Below, piece after piece: positions 10,301 to 20,499 of a stretch of DNA of 64,000 nucleotides. The stretch is from contig CM037587.1 in the NCBI GenBank assembly GCA_021018995.1, positions 14,323,366-14,387,365 of the forward strand, given 5' to 3'. A program made the position numbers and the translations under genes. The notes beneath the pieces are model-generated. The model worked only from the letters and a program-made list of their open reading frames with translations, was not told the origin of the DNA and searched no databases. This DNA comes from Chloranthus sessilifolius. Taxonomy: Eukaryota; Streptophyta; Magnoliopsida; Chloranthales; Chloranthaceae. Numbering within the stretch: position 1 is the first letter of the stretch; every line of letters starts with the position of its first letter.

Positions 10301-12001
10301 AGAAGCACATTTGATAATTTTGGAAAAAAGGGAAAATAATTTATAAGCAAGAAGCTACAGCAGTACCCTACAAGGTCAAGAGTCTCTCCCTCAAACTCCA
10401 GATCAGGATCCATCTCCAAATGCAGGACCCCAAGTTTCAAATTTGCATGTTCTGATTGATTTGCATAAAGCCTCAACCTAGTACTCGTCACCCCAGGCTC
10501 CATCAAAGCCACATTTATTTTTTCCTCATTAGATACTATCATTGTCCCTACTTGTGTTTCAGTTGTCGTGTCTCGGCCACAACGGAAGGAGGCTATGATA
10601 CTGGAAATGAAAGTGTTGAAGTAGAATGACACTTGGGAAATTGTGGAACTTCTAGAGAGAACAAAGGTAGTTGGATATAAGTAGGTCAACATGGTCAAAT
10701 ATAGACCGGATGGTTCGATTGAAAGATATAAGGTCAGGCAAGTTGTGACGAGGCTACATTCGCACCTGCAGTGAAGTCAAACACCACCAAGGTACTTCTC
10801 TCACTTGCAACATACAAAGATTGTTCGTTGTACCAGTTAGATGTCAAAAAATACTTTTTTAAAGGGGATTTGAAGGAAGAAGTATATATGGCTCTTCTGC
10901 TAGGCTTCTCCCTTCGGGGGGAGAAGGGCAACGTATGTAGACTAAAAGAGGATATCTACGAGTTGAAACAGTTTCTAACGACAGGGTTTAAGAAGTTTAG
11001 TCATGTTGTGATGAGGTTCAGATATCAAACTAGCCATTATGACCACATTTTATTCATGAATAAAGGAGTTCACCTCACTGCACTGGGAGTATATGTGGAT
11101 GATTGTCAAGATACTCGAGCTTGAATGTTCCAGAGACAAGAGTAAAGAATTGTGTCTCAAGTATCTTTTGGAAAATGAAGTGGTCATGTCTATAAAGGGG
11201 ATTTTCTATGCAAGAGAAGGTATACCCTTCAAGTTCTAAAGCAAACTAGTATATTGGGGTGTCAGCCTACTGTAACTTATATGGAGCACAATCAACGGAT
11301 AAATGGAGAAAAAGGTAAACCTCTCAAAGATACTAGAACATATTAGTGGTTAGTGGGAAAATTCATTAGTCTTACTATTACTTGCCCTGACATTGCTTAT
11401 ATTGTGAGCGTGGTGAGCCAGCATACGCATGATCCTAAGACTACACATTTAGATATTGTCTACAGATTCCTAAGATATTTAAAGAGTAGTCCATGGAAAG
11501 GATTACTCCACATCAATCATAGACATTCTAGTATTGAGATATTCACGGATTCAGATTGTGCAGGAACGCTAAGAGACAGGAGATCTCCTTCAAGTTATCG
11601 TACCTTTCTTGGAAGAAATATGATCACCTAGAAAAGTAAGACACAACATGTGGATTCAATGCTGAAGGCGGATGCAGGGCCATATCCCAGGCACGCGTGA
11701 GGGAATGTGGCTTCAATTCATTTTGGCCAACTGTGGGGTTAATGTAAGCTTCCCATGATTCTCAATGGAGACAATGAAGTCGTACTACAAGTAGCTGAAA
11801 ATCTTATATGCCATGAGCGGGCAAAGCCCTTTATAAGGGAAACGGCTGAATCCAAGCAAACTTTTATACCTCAAGTTAATACTGAGGATCAGGTGGGAGA
11901 TATACTCACCAAAGGCAACAGGAAAAAATCGATTGTATGGCATCACCTCCAAGTTGGGCATGATTGGCATCTATGCCTCAACTTTGAAGTGTGTGTGTGT
12001 G

Positions 12002-12140
12002 TGTTGGTGTATCTATAAGCTATAGCATTGTTTGGTGTGTGTGTGTGTGTGGAGTCGAGTTTACTTATATTTGTGGGTGCGATAGTATTAGAGCTATATA
12101 TAGGATCTTATTCACTTGTAAGGAGTATAAATACTACTGA
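12002..12140 (+). repeat. partial 3' LTR of the copia element
   Basis: Starts TGTTGGTGTATCTATAA, parallel to 4202, and repeats the order of landmarks (TTTACTTATATTTGTGGGTG, then CTTATTCACTTGTAAGGAG). It contains GT microsatellite tracts at about 11987-12003 and 12035-12050. Similarity to the 5' LTR stops near 12135-12145, where chromovirus sequence begins, so the end and the target duplication are missing. Confidence 0.7.
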
Positions 12141-12341
12141 TCTCAAACAAATCCTGACGACAGATTGATGGGGACATCAAATCCAAGGCAGCCATTTACT
12201 GTGTACCAAAATCACAAGAAAAAGCCCAATACGCTTCATACAATGAGGATCAACGATTTCAAAGAAAATGCTCACAGAATGGAAGGGCCAAAGAATGCGA
12301 AATGAAGCGAAGGAGGATGAAGTGGGGGAGAACAGGGACTC
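12141..12341 (+). mobile_element. chromovirus 3' internal end preceding an LTR
   Basis: GATGGGGACATCAAATCCAA near 12169 matches the post-chromodomain text GGGGGCATCAAATTCAAG at about 270-290, so this is the end of a chromovirus internal region. It finishes in a purine-rich run (about 12309-12339, with GTGGGGGAGAACAGGGA), the place and composition of a polypurine tract. It sits directly before the LTR at 12342-13258, which in turn is followed by a primer site. Confidence 0.6.
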
Positions 12342-13258
12342 TGCTTGGACACGTGAGAGCGAAATTGCCAGAAAAACCTCTGATACGCAGAGCTCTAGAT
12401 TCGCATGAGCGAGTTCCATTCTCGCGTGAACGAGATTAACCAGAGAGTGTCAAGTGATGCAGTTTTGAACTCGCTTGAGCGAGTCCCAGTCTTGCTCGAG
12501 CGGGAGTGGAGTTCCAAACTCGCGCGAGTGAGTTCGCGAATAGTACTTAGTTTTAGATTGCGGATTTTAGAGTTCAGTTTCCTTTTTTGACTAGGAGTCT
12601 TTCTATTTTCGTTTCTTATGCTTAGTTAGGGTTCCTTAGCTATAAATATAGCTTTGTAAAGACAATTAGAACGACTTTGACTGATAAATGAATGCTTTGA
12701 ACCCAGTTTCAAAATTGAGACAGTGATTCTTTCAACTAGAAGAGCGAGTCTTCTTCCCCTTGGGATTTGGTGCGATGCTAATTTATCTATCCATCTTATC
12801 TACTTTTACCTCGCGATCAAGTGTAAGTGCGAATTTGAATTCATTGTTTAATTTCTTTTGATCTCGAATTTATGCCATAAATTGCGTGTTCGATCTTACT
12901 TATTCTTGAGCCCAAGATCATTATAAGTTTTAATTATGAAGCTTATTCGTTTTGAGCCTTTTATTTGCAATTACGTTCAATCCCTTTCTTTTATTGTTTA
13001 GTATGACCGTGAAAGAATCCACCATTGGTTTCGTTCAATACCCTAGACTGTCGGAGATCTAGTTTGTTCACTAGAACCCTCGTCCTGGAGGGAACATACT
13101 ATAGACTTAACACTAATTTGGATTATACTAAATTGCTAGATTGGAAATTTTTTATTTTCTTTATTAATTTGCCTAGAGAATTATTACTTTTAATTGTTCA
13201 CATTAATACAAACTTAATCTCAGCCCACACCATGTTAGAATAGTGTTTTCCTGCATCA
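12342..13258 (+). repeat. 5' LTR of the chromovirus, with PBS after it
   Basis: Ends TTTTCCTGCATCA at 13258. The next bases are AATT and then TGGTATCAGAGAGC (13263-13276), an initiator-tRNA-Met primer site with two extra bases relative to the canonical TGGTATCAGAGC. GAGCGAGTTCC repeats occur near the start, and TATAAATATAGC at 12640-12651 is a likely TATA region. It pairs with 17225-18140. The exact start is uncertain. Confidence 0.75.
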
Positions 13259-13666
13259 AATTTGGTATCAGAGAGCAGTCAATTTAGGGTTGTTTGTGTT
13301 CATCTTAGGTTTTAGTCTATATATTTCGCATTGTCGGTTGCATATAATTTTGTGTTCGCTTTAGTTTGTTTTGTGTATCATGAATCCATACTAGTTAGAT
13401 GATCTCATTGAGGGATTCCAAGTTCAGTTAACTACCGTGTAAACCCAGTTGCAAGCCCTGCATGACACTTTAGCAATGCAGGTACAGGACATGACTAGGG
13501 TGCTTATTGGCGGCGAGCATTTTAGGGTTCATGATAGGGAAAGAGAACCTCCACGGTGCGAGGACCAATCTAATACAGATGAGAAAATTCTGAAATCCGT
13601 TAAGATCGACGCTCCAACTTATGAAGGGAACATGAACCAAAAAATCTTCCTTGATTGGGTATTCGA

Positions 13667-14141
13667 CAAGGGTAAAAATCTCGTTAAACCAATACGTATC
13701 ATCCAAGCTCAAAACCGATACGTATCGGACGATACGTATCAGAACAGTACAATACCGGACGATACATTGAATGTATCATCCGGGCATAAACATATAAATG
13801 AACGATACGGTACATTGAATCATGGGTTAAAATGCCGGAAAACCGGTACGTATCGTCCAGTCAAAAAACCGGTACGTACCGGACGATACGTACCGGAACA
13901 GTAGTGTACCGGACGATACATTGAATGTATCATCTGGTATTTGCAATACAAATGAGCGATACGGTACATTTAATGTACCGTATCATTCACGTCCGATATC
14001 GATACATATCGTCCGATACGTATCGGTATCGGACGATATTTTGATCCATGCATTGAATGTTCGTTCAAGTCTGATACCGATACGTATCGTCCGATACGTA
14101 TCGGTATTACGTATCGGTATCGGACGAAATTTTGACCCATG
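13667..14141. mobile_element. hAT-type MITE copy 4, split by copy 5
   Basis: Ends CAAGGGTAAAAATCTCG and AAATTTTGACCCATG. Flanked by GTATTCGA (13659-13666) and GTATTTGA (14142-14149), an 8-bp repeat with one mismatch, inside the chromovirus gag region. The interior has many CGATACGTATCGG palindromes. Without the inner copy at 13821-14050 and its duplication the element would be about 237 bp, in line with the family. Confidence 0.85.
13821..14050. mobile_element. hAT-type MITE copy 5, nested in copy 4 (TSD CATTGAAT)
   Basis: Ends CATGGGTTAAAATGCCGG and GATATTTTGATCCATG, with the perfect 8-bp repeat CATTGAAT on both sides (13813-13820, 14051-14058), wholly inside copy 4. 230 bp, non-coding, of the same CGATACGTATCG subtype as its target. 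It shows that one member was mobile after another had already landed. Confidence 0.88.
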
Positions 14142-14399
14142 GTATTTGATATGGATCATTATTTTGAGTGTTATGATATATCGGATGAGCGTAGGGTTCG
14201 GTTTGCAAAGATGCAGCATACTAGTCAAGCTAGGCTTTATTGGACCGGTGTGGAACATTGTCGACAACCCTTGGTCATGACCCCATCTCCACATGCGCAG
14301 ATATGAAGGTTCAGTTGCATGAGAAGTATGTTCCTTTAACTTACAACCAACGTCTCCTAGACCAATGGCAAAATCGTCGCTCTCTAGCCCAACAAAAGG

Positions 14400-17180
14400 A
14401 GAGTGACGATTGGCATCGGGATAACATTTTCTATACCTATGCTAGATGCTACAAGTGCTGTGAAAGATTGCAAGATCATAATCAATAGCAGAATCTGCAC
14501 TAACGTTGTTTCTGAGAGCATGGTTTGCATCTTAGGACTCTCACTAGTAGCCAACCGTGACCTACCGAGTTGTGTGGGTAGATTTGTTGTCAATCCCGAT
14601 GTTGCAAAGGTGTCCAGTGCTATACAATTCGGTTTGTATAAGGACACCTTATGGTGCGATGTCGTGCCTATGGATGTAGGACCTGTCATCTTAGGGAGGC
14701 TTCAGTTATATGGTAGGAATGTTACACTTTATAGAAGATCGAATGTGTGTTCCTTCTTGCATGAGGTCAAGAAAATTGACTTAAACCCTCTACCTCCCAA
14801 AACATGCAGTGCGAACATAGGGAAAACTATTGACAATGGTCTAAGCAAGAGAGAGCAAATCTAAGACCGTTAATTTTGGCAGCCCTTCAGAGTCTGAAAG
14901 GGAAGCAAAGGATGAAAACATCATTTACACCCTTGTAACTGTTGAAATGCCCACCGAGTCACAATTGATCAAATTAAAGAGGTAGGGCTAGTTTTGAGGG
15001 AGTTTCATGTGGTTTCCCTAAAGACTTACCAAAGGAGTTATTGCCCTTAAGGCACATTCAACATGCAATTGACTTAGTTCCCAATTCTACTTTACCTAAC
15101 TTGCCTCATTATTGGATGAATCCTATCGAACATGTGGAATTGAAAAGGCAAGTTGATGAACTTCTTCATAAGGGATTCATAAAGGAAAGTATTGAGTCCT
15201 TGTGTTGTGCCAGCGTTACTTACCACCCAAGAAAGATGGGTCTTCTTGGAGGATGTGCATTGATAGTCGCAAATTAACAAAATCACGGTCAAGTATCGAT
15301 TCCCTATACTAAGACTGGATGACATGTTAAATATGATAGATGGTGCCACAATATTTTCGAAGAATAATCTTAAAAGTGTATACTATCAAGTTCGTGTTCG
15401 TCCCAGGGACGAGTGGGAAAACTGCCTTCAAAACCAAAGATAGTTTATATGAGTGGCTCTTCATGCCTTTTAGGCTTTCCAATGCCCCAAGCACATTCAT
15501 GAAGATAATGACGCAAGTGTTAAGGCCTTTCATAGGGAAGTTCCTGGTCTATATTTTGATGATACAATTATTTATAGTCACGATAAGGAACAACACTTGA
15601 ACCACTTGAGGCAAGTTTATTTAAAACCCTTAGAGGAGAGAAACTGTACGCGATCCTTTCACAGGGAAGTTCCTCGTCTTCTTGGGGTTTGTTGTATCCT
15701 CTTATGGAATGAGTGCGGATCCTAAAAAGATAAGGACAATCGTAGAGTGGCCTGAATCTCAAACCATTAACGAAGCCCGTAGTTTACACAGGTTAGCCAC
15801 GTTTTATAGGTCTATACGTGGTTTCAGTTCCATTATGATTCCCGTCACTAATTGCATGCGAAAAAGAGAGTTTAAGTGGACTAATGTCGCAGCTAAGGCA
15901 TTTAAGGAAATCAAGTCTAGGATGACAAAACCTCCTATCATGAGCCTTCTCGACTTTTCCAAAGTCTTCGAGGTTGCATGTGATGCGCCAAAATTGGAAT
16001 AGGTGGAGTTTTGAGCCCCATAGCTTATGTCAGCAAGAAATTGAATTAGGCCAGGCAAAAGTATTATATTCAAGATAAGAAATTCTATGTGGTGGTACAA
16101 TCATTAAAGTATTGGAAACATTATTTATTGTCGCAAGAGTTTGTTTTGTTTCCGGCCAAGGATAAAAAAATCGGGTTCGATTTCAATTTCGGGCATGGCC
16201 GAAACCAAAAATTTGAACTGAAATTTCGGCCGATAATATGAATTTTGACTGAAATTTTCCCATCCATACAAATCTTGACCAAAATTTTGGTTCTCGGTTT
16301 TGTTTTGAGCCGAAATTTTGATCCATGTGTCCGACCATGAAGGCCTATGTTATTTGAATTCCCAAAAGAAATTAAACCAAAGACATGCGAAGTGGGTTGA
16401 ACAACTTCAAGGATTTACCTTTGTGCTGAAACATAAGGCTGGAGTTAAGAATAGAGTCGCAGGCGCACTTAGCCATAGAATGGCAGTGTTGCACTCCATG
16501 AGTGTTGAGGTTACAAAATTTGAGATATCAGTGTATGATTAACCCATATGTCCAGATTTTGGAGAAGAGTATACCTCACTCTTGAATGAACAAGGAGGTA
16601 GGTAGAATAGGTATACCCTACAGAATGAGTATTTGTTTAGGGGTCATCATCTTTGCATTTCTCGCACTTCTCTACGAGATTTTCTCGTTTAGGAGTTACA
16701 TGTCGGTTGTCTCGTGGAACATTTTAGTCGGGACAAGAAAGTTTCCTTGATTGAGGATAGGTTTAACTACCCCAATCTCACACGAGATGTCGTCAGAATT
16801 ATAAGGCAGTGTCGCGTTTATCAGTTGGCAAAACAGAGGAGGAAAACCACTAGATTATATACACCTTTGTCAGTGTCATACACCTCGTGGCAAGATTTGT
16901 TGATGGATTTTGTGTTAGGACTTCCTAGGACCGTTAGGAAACACGACTCAGTTTTTTTCGTAGTGGATTGTTTATCGAAAATGACCCATTTTATTCCGTA
17001 ATCTAGAACCTCAGACGCAAGTAAAAGTTGCAAAACTTTTTTTTTATGAGATTGTATGTCTGCATGGGCTGCCCAAAACCATAGTATCTGACAGGGATGT
17101 CAAGTTGGTTAGTTACTTTTGGAAGACATTGTAGCATAAGATGAGGACTACATTACAGTTTTCATCAGCCTACCACCGAT
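14400..17180 (+). mobile_element. chromovirus PR-RT-RNase H-INT remnants
   Basis: Landmarks: a zinc-knuckle-like pair of cysteines near 14448-14460; a protease-RT linker ending DVVPMDVGPVILGRLQLYG at about 14658-14715; RT landmarks [20 protein letters not shown] at about 15132 and [13 protein letters not shown] at about 15466; RNase H/tether text WPESQTINEARSLHRLATFY near 15748 and QRHAKWVEQLQGF near 16378; integrase text SYTSWQDLLMDFVLGLP near 16874. These are standard Ty3/gypsy chromovirus signatures. It is a fossil with many breaks. A short stretch around 17105-17145 recurs at 17189-17220 as a local duplication just before the 3' LTR. Confidence 0.8.
16157..16327. mobile_element. hAT-type MITE copy 6 in the chromovirus RNase H region
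   Basis: Left end CAAGGATAAAAAAATCGGG; the right end in reverse complement is CATGGATCAAAATTTCGG. The flanks TTTCCGGC (16149-16156) and TGTCCGAC (16328-16335) agree at six of eight positions, so this is an older or more eroded insertion. The interior is of the GAAATTTCGGCC subtype. 171 bp, the shortest member. Confidence 0.75.
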
Positions 17181-17224
17181 AAGTTTGTTAGTTACTTTTG
17201 GAAGACATTGTAGCATAATGGGCA

Positions 17225-18140
17225 AGAAAACCTCAGATATGTAATCGACCAGAGCAGCCTCTAATACGCTACTACTGACTCACGCAAGCGAGTTCCATTC
17301 TTGCACAAGCAAGATCAGCCAGAGAGTGTCAATCAATGCATTTTTGACCTCCCTCGAGCGAGTTCCACTCTCGCTCGAGCAGGAACGAAATTCCATACTC
17401 GCACGAGCGAGTCCGTGCACAAATCTTAGTTTTAGGTTGCGGTTTTTAGAGTTTCGTTTCATTTTTAAACTAGGAGTCTTTCTATTCCCGTTTCTTATGC
17501 TTAGTTAGTGTTTCTTAGTGATAAATATAGTTTTATAAAGACAAATAGAACGACTTTGATTGATTAATGAATGCTTTGAACTAAGTTTCAAAATTGAGAC
17601 AGTGATTTTTTCAACGAGAAGAGCGAGGCTTCTTTCCCTTGGCACGAGGCCAATTAATCTATCCATCTTATCTACTTTTATCTCTTGATCAAGTGTAAGT
17701 GCGAATTTGAATTCAACATTTAATTACTTTTATCTCAAATTTACGTCCTAACTTTGCTTGTTCGATCTTTCGTATTCTCGAGCCCAAGATCGTTCTAAGT
17801 CTTAACTACGAAGCTTATTCGTTTTGATCCTTTTATTTGCAATTACGTTGAATCCCTTTCTTTTATTGTTTAATATGACTTTGAAAGAATCCACCACTAG
17901 TTTCATTTAATACCCTAGATTGCCAGAAATCTAGATCGTTCGCTAGAAACCTAGTCTTCTAGATCCTAGAGGGAACGTACTACGGAATTAACACTTATTT
18001 GGAGTATTCTAAATTGTTAGATTGGAAATTCTTCTATTTTCTTTCTTAATTTGTCAAGAGAATTATTACTTTTAATTGTGCACATAAATACAAAATTAAT
18101 CTCAGTCCACACCATTTTAGATTAGTGTTTTTCTACATCG
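17225..18140 (+). repeat. 3' LTR of the chromovirus
   Basis: Partner of 12342-13258: the same succession of TTCCATTCT, GAGAGTGTCAA, CTCGAGCGAGTTCC, TATAAATATAG, AGAGCGAG, CTCGAGCCCAAGATCG-type and AATCTCAGTCCACACC landmarks. It ends TTCTACATCG, where the partner has CTGCATCA. The start is approximate. Confidence 0.75.
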
Positions 18141-19036
18141 CAGTTGGTGTAAAGATTGCTTGAAGAAACTAATGATCTTTTGATGAGGACTTTGGCCTTT
18201 ACACGGTGTGTATGAGACACAAGAAAAGATAAAAGCCTCCCGCAACACTTTGGATAGGCGATTAAAGACCCATGTGCAAATGTGTGCGACACGAAAAGAC
18301 CCCACCTTTGGAAGACGAGCACATAGGGAGCAAAGGTAGAAGAATTTGAAGCTTAAGGAAGAAGGTCATGAAGGAGAGTCACGGTTGACCGTGGGTCAAT
18401 AAAAGTCAACCGTGCAATCATATCATTACGTTCTTGTCAGAGAACGAAGTGACTGAAACTCACAGTCAGTCGTGGCAATTTCACAATCGACCGTACTGCA
18501 AGTCATGTACGATCATAAACGAACTCACGATCAATCGTCAATTATGTCCGCGACCGGTTCAAGTCGCGAGATTTCTTTTTTTACTTTTGTTTCGTAGGTT
18601 TATTTAAGGGTAATTTAGTCTAAGTTAAACTTAGTTCAGGGTTTTATTAGTGCTATATATATAGTTGTAAAGACAATGCATGAAATTAATTGATGTTTGA
18701 GTATTGAGATTAAATGAAAGTTCATGAAAGCTTGAAGAGTGAGTCTTCTTCCCCGCGATGAATTTGGTGTGAGGTACATCTTTTATTCTCTTCTCGACTT
18801 CTCTATTGGTGCACGGTATTTGAATTGTTTATTTTGAGTCTAAATTTGAAATTTAATCTGGTTTGAACCCATAGTTGCTCGAAATTTGTTTTCAACCATA
18901 GAATCTTCTTTTGAAAAACTCTATATAGTTCTAACCCCTTTTCCCCTTTCAATAATTCTAAGCCTTTTGAATCGCATATTAATTATTGGAAATTAGGGTT
19001 TAATCCTTCTATAAACTTATTATTTCTTTTAACCAA
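18141..19036 (+). repeat. fragment of a further chromovirus-type LTR
   Basis: From about 18370 the text parallels the two chromovirus LTR types without matching either closely: GTAAAGACAATG after TATATATATAG (18652-18677), then AGAGTGAGTCTTCTTCCCC, then AATTTGGTGTGAGG. This is the layout seen at 12650-12780 and 840-905. 18141-18360 is upstream sequence of unclear origin. No PBS follows; the fragment is cut by the inverted-repeat element that starts near 19037. Confidence 0.5.
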
Positions 19037-20246
19037 TGGTATTAAAACTTGAGTTGACTTGAAACTCGGGAGAGTCGACTCAGCTCGACCAAGTTTCGAG
19101 CCCACTTGTCATCAAGGATCAAAATATCGGGTAAAATTTCGGTTACAGGCTTGACCAAAACCGAAAATTTGAACTGAAATTTTGGCCGAAATTTCGACCG
19201 AAATTTTGGGTCCCATACAAATTTGGATCGAAATTTCAGTCCAAATTTTGGTTTCGGTGGGGACCGAAACCGATAATTTCGACCGAAATTTCAGTCATTT
19301 CGGCCAAAACTTTGATCCTTGCTTGTCATAATACTTGAAGACTAACACTCAATTGAGTCGCCGAGTCAACTTGGAAAATTGGCCGAGATGACTTGGAAAA
19401 TCGGCGAGTCAACTCAGGTCACTTATTGTTTGGGACAGGCGGGGGATTTTTATTCACTTTAAAGGGCATTTTCCTAAAATGTTTGTTTTTATAATAAAAC
19501 CCAACCATCTTTCAACGCTATTCCTAAAGCCTATAGTCCCTAAATCCACTCGATCCCCTTCGAAAAACCATTAGCTCCCATAAACCCTCTTGCAGTCGAA
19601 CAAGAAAACCATGCTCTTGCGCCAAAAAAATTTGTAAGCCCTCTTGCACAGAAGAAGAATACGAAGACTAAAAAGAAGAAAGAAGAAAAAGAAGAAGAGG
19701 GTAGACCTCAGCCATCACTCCTTTTGCAGCCAATCGTAACCCTAGGTATGTCTTTTGTCTTGCAGCCTGAGAATGGCAGCCAATCTCTTGCTGCCATCCC
19801 GCACAATCTCCTTGCTGCATATTTCTGTTTCTGTCGTAAATCTCTCAAGCAACACACCTTTTTTTTATTGCAGCTCCACAAGTTTTTTGGATCCTTTAAT
19901 AGCACAGCCCAACTATTTCTACTATGTTCATCATTTAGAAGCCTTCGTGTAGGCACAAAAAAATAAAACAACTACTTGAAGGGCAAAATAGAAAAGTTTT
20001 GACAATCCTTAACTTAGCTGATGATTGGATACATAATGCGAGCAACTACTTGAACACGAATAAAAGTTCATTAATTCATATACATTTAGATGAATTTGAG
20101 TTTATGAAAAGATTTTATTTTTTTAAAAATTCATATATAATTATTTATATATTTAAATATTTAATAACTAACCCTACTCGGAGCGAGTTTCCGAGTTAAC
20201 TCTACTCAGATGACTTCTGAATTGAGCCGAGTTTTCCTGCTTTCGA
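19037..20246. mobile_element. possible TIR element rich in CGAGTCNACTCG motifs
   Basis: Left arm about 19040-19105 (GTATTAAAACTTGAGTTGAC, then GAGAGTCGACTCAGCTCG) and right arm about 20178-20246 (in reverse complement GTTTAAAACATGGTTCG, then AAAACTCGGCTCAATTC) are similar in reverse complement, with more CCGAGTCAACT motifs at about 19358-19420. No convincing target duplication. Short open frames inside (for example 19724-19966) look random. MITE copy 7 is inserted in the left arm. Confidence 0.4.
19113..19321. mobile_element. hAT-type MITE copy 7 (TSD CTTGTCAT)
   Basis: Left end CAAGGATCAAAATATCGG; the right end in reverse complement is CAAGGATCAAAGTTTTGG. Perfect 8-bp flanking repeat CTTGTCAT (19105-19112, 19322-19329). 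The interior is of the GAAATTTCGG/CCGAAACCGA subtype. 209 bp, non-coding. It has the cleanest terminal sequences of the family and is the best reference copy. Confidence 0.9.
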
Positions 20247-20499
20247 ACCATGTTTTAAACCCTATAACGGAATCAAAAGACGCCATCATGGATTGTCCTT
20301 TGATGCCCTAGGCTAGAGGGATGTCAAGCTACCTTGAGAACCCACGTTTCTGAATTTGTAGGCACAGTCGTTCTGTTCTTTGACAAAAACAGAGCGTTAA
20401 TCATTCACAATCAACTTGATGATCAAAGGTCGGCCATGAACTTTCACTGCCTTCTCATTTTGAGCTTCAAATATTCTTCCTTTGCCCCCTAGATTCGCG

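Larger units (their letters stand above)
5681..11970 (+). mobile_element. copia pol remnants (PR, INT, RT, RNase H)
   Basis: Visible landmarks: WIIDSGATDHM (aspartic protease active site) at about 5731; a C-x2-C pair after HISHF-type text in the pre-integrase segment at 6119-6300; RT text such as LYQLDVKKYFFKGDLKEEVYM at about 10828-10890 and a YVDDC catalytic motif at 11092-11106; RNase H text TDSDCAGT near 11549 and VNTEDQVGDILTKG near 11875. Domain order and motifs are those of Ty1/copia pol. The region is a fossil with many breaks and is interrupted by the solo LTR at 6327-9321. No functional product is expected. Confidence 0.8.
4202..12140 (+). mobile_element. old Ty1/copia element with nested insertions
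   Basis: Ordered parts: 5' LTR 4202-4421, primer site 4431-4444 (TGGTATCACAGTGG, initiator-tRNA-Met type), gag-like region with a CCHC-like zinc knuckle near 5418-5465, protease around DSGAT at 5738-5752, pre-integrase segment about 6119-6300, integrase remnants about 9330-9850, reverse transcriptase about 10690-11120, RNase H about 11353-11960, and part of the 3' LTR from 12002. The protease-integrase-RT order is the Ty1/copia order. Without the 3.0-kb insertion it would be close to 5 kb. It is clearly broken in many places and old. It cuts into the candidate host gene at its left edge, and its right edge is lost at the chromovirus fragment. Confidence 0.85.
12342..18140 (+). mobile_element. 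old Ty3/gypsy chromovirus with both LTRs
   Basis: Parts: 5' LTR about 12342-13258; primer site 13263-13276; start of gag about 13380-13660, continuing 14142-14470; protease about 14480-14720; reverse transcriptase about 15041-15560; RNase H about 15690-16540; integrase about 16560-17180; 3' LTR about 17225-18140. The RT-RNase H-integrase order is Ty3/gypsy. The paired LTRs are alike but far from identical; one 190-base stretch agrees at about nine positions in ten by eye, so the element is old. It is broken in many places and carries three MITEs at two sites (13667, with 13821 inside it, and 16157). Confidence 0.85.

Noticed and set aside
10186-10698. 170-codon minus-strand frame
   Set aside because: Lies antisense to copia pol; its text is phenylalanine/leucine-rich without motifs and has no splice or start context.
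19724-19966. Overlapping plus and minus frames of 65-87 codons
   Set aside because: All three compete over the same low-complexity TTC/GAAG-rich DNA, with no recognisable domain.
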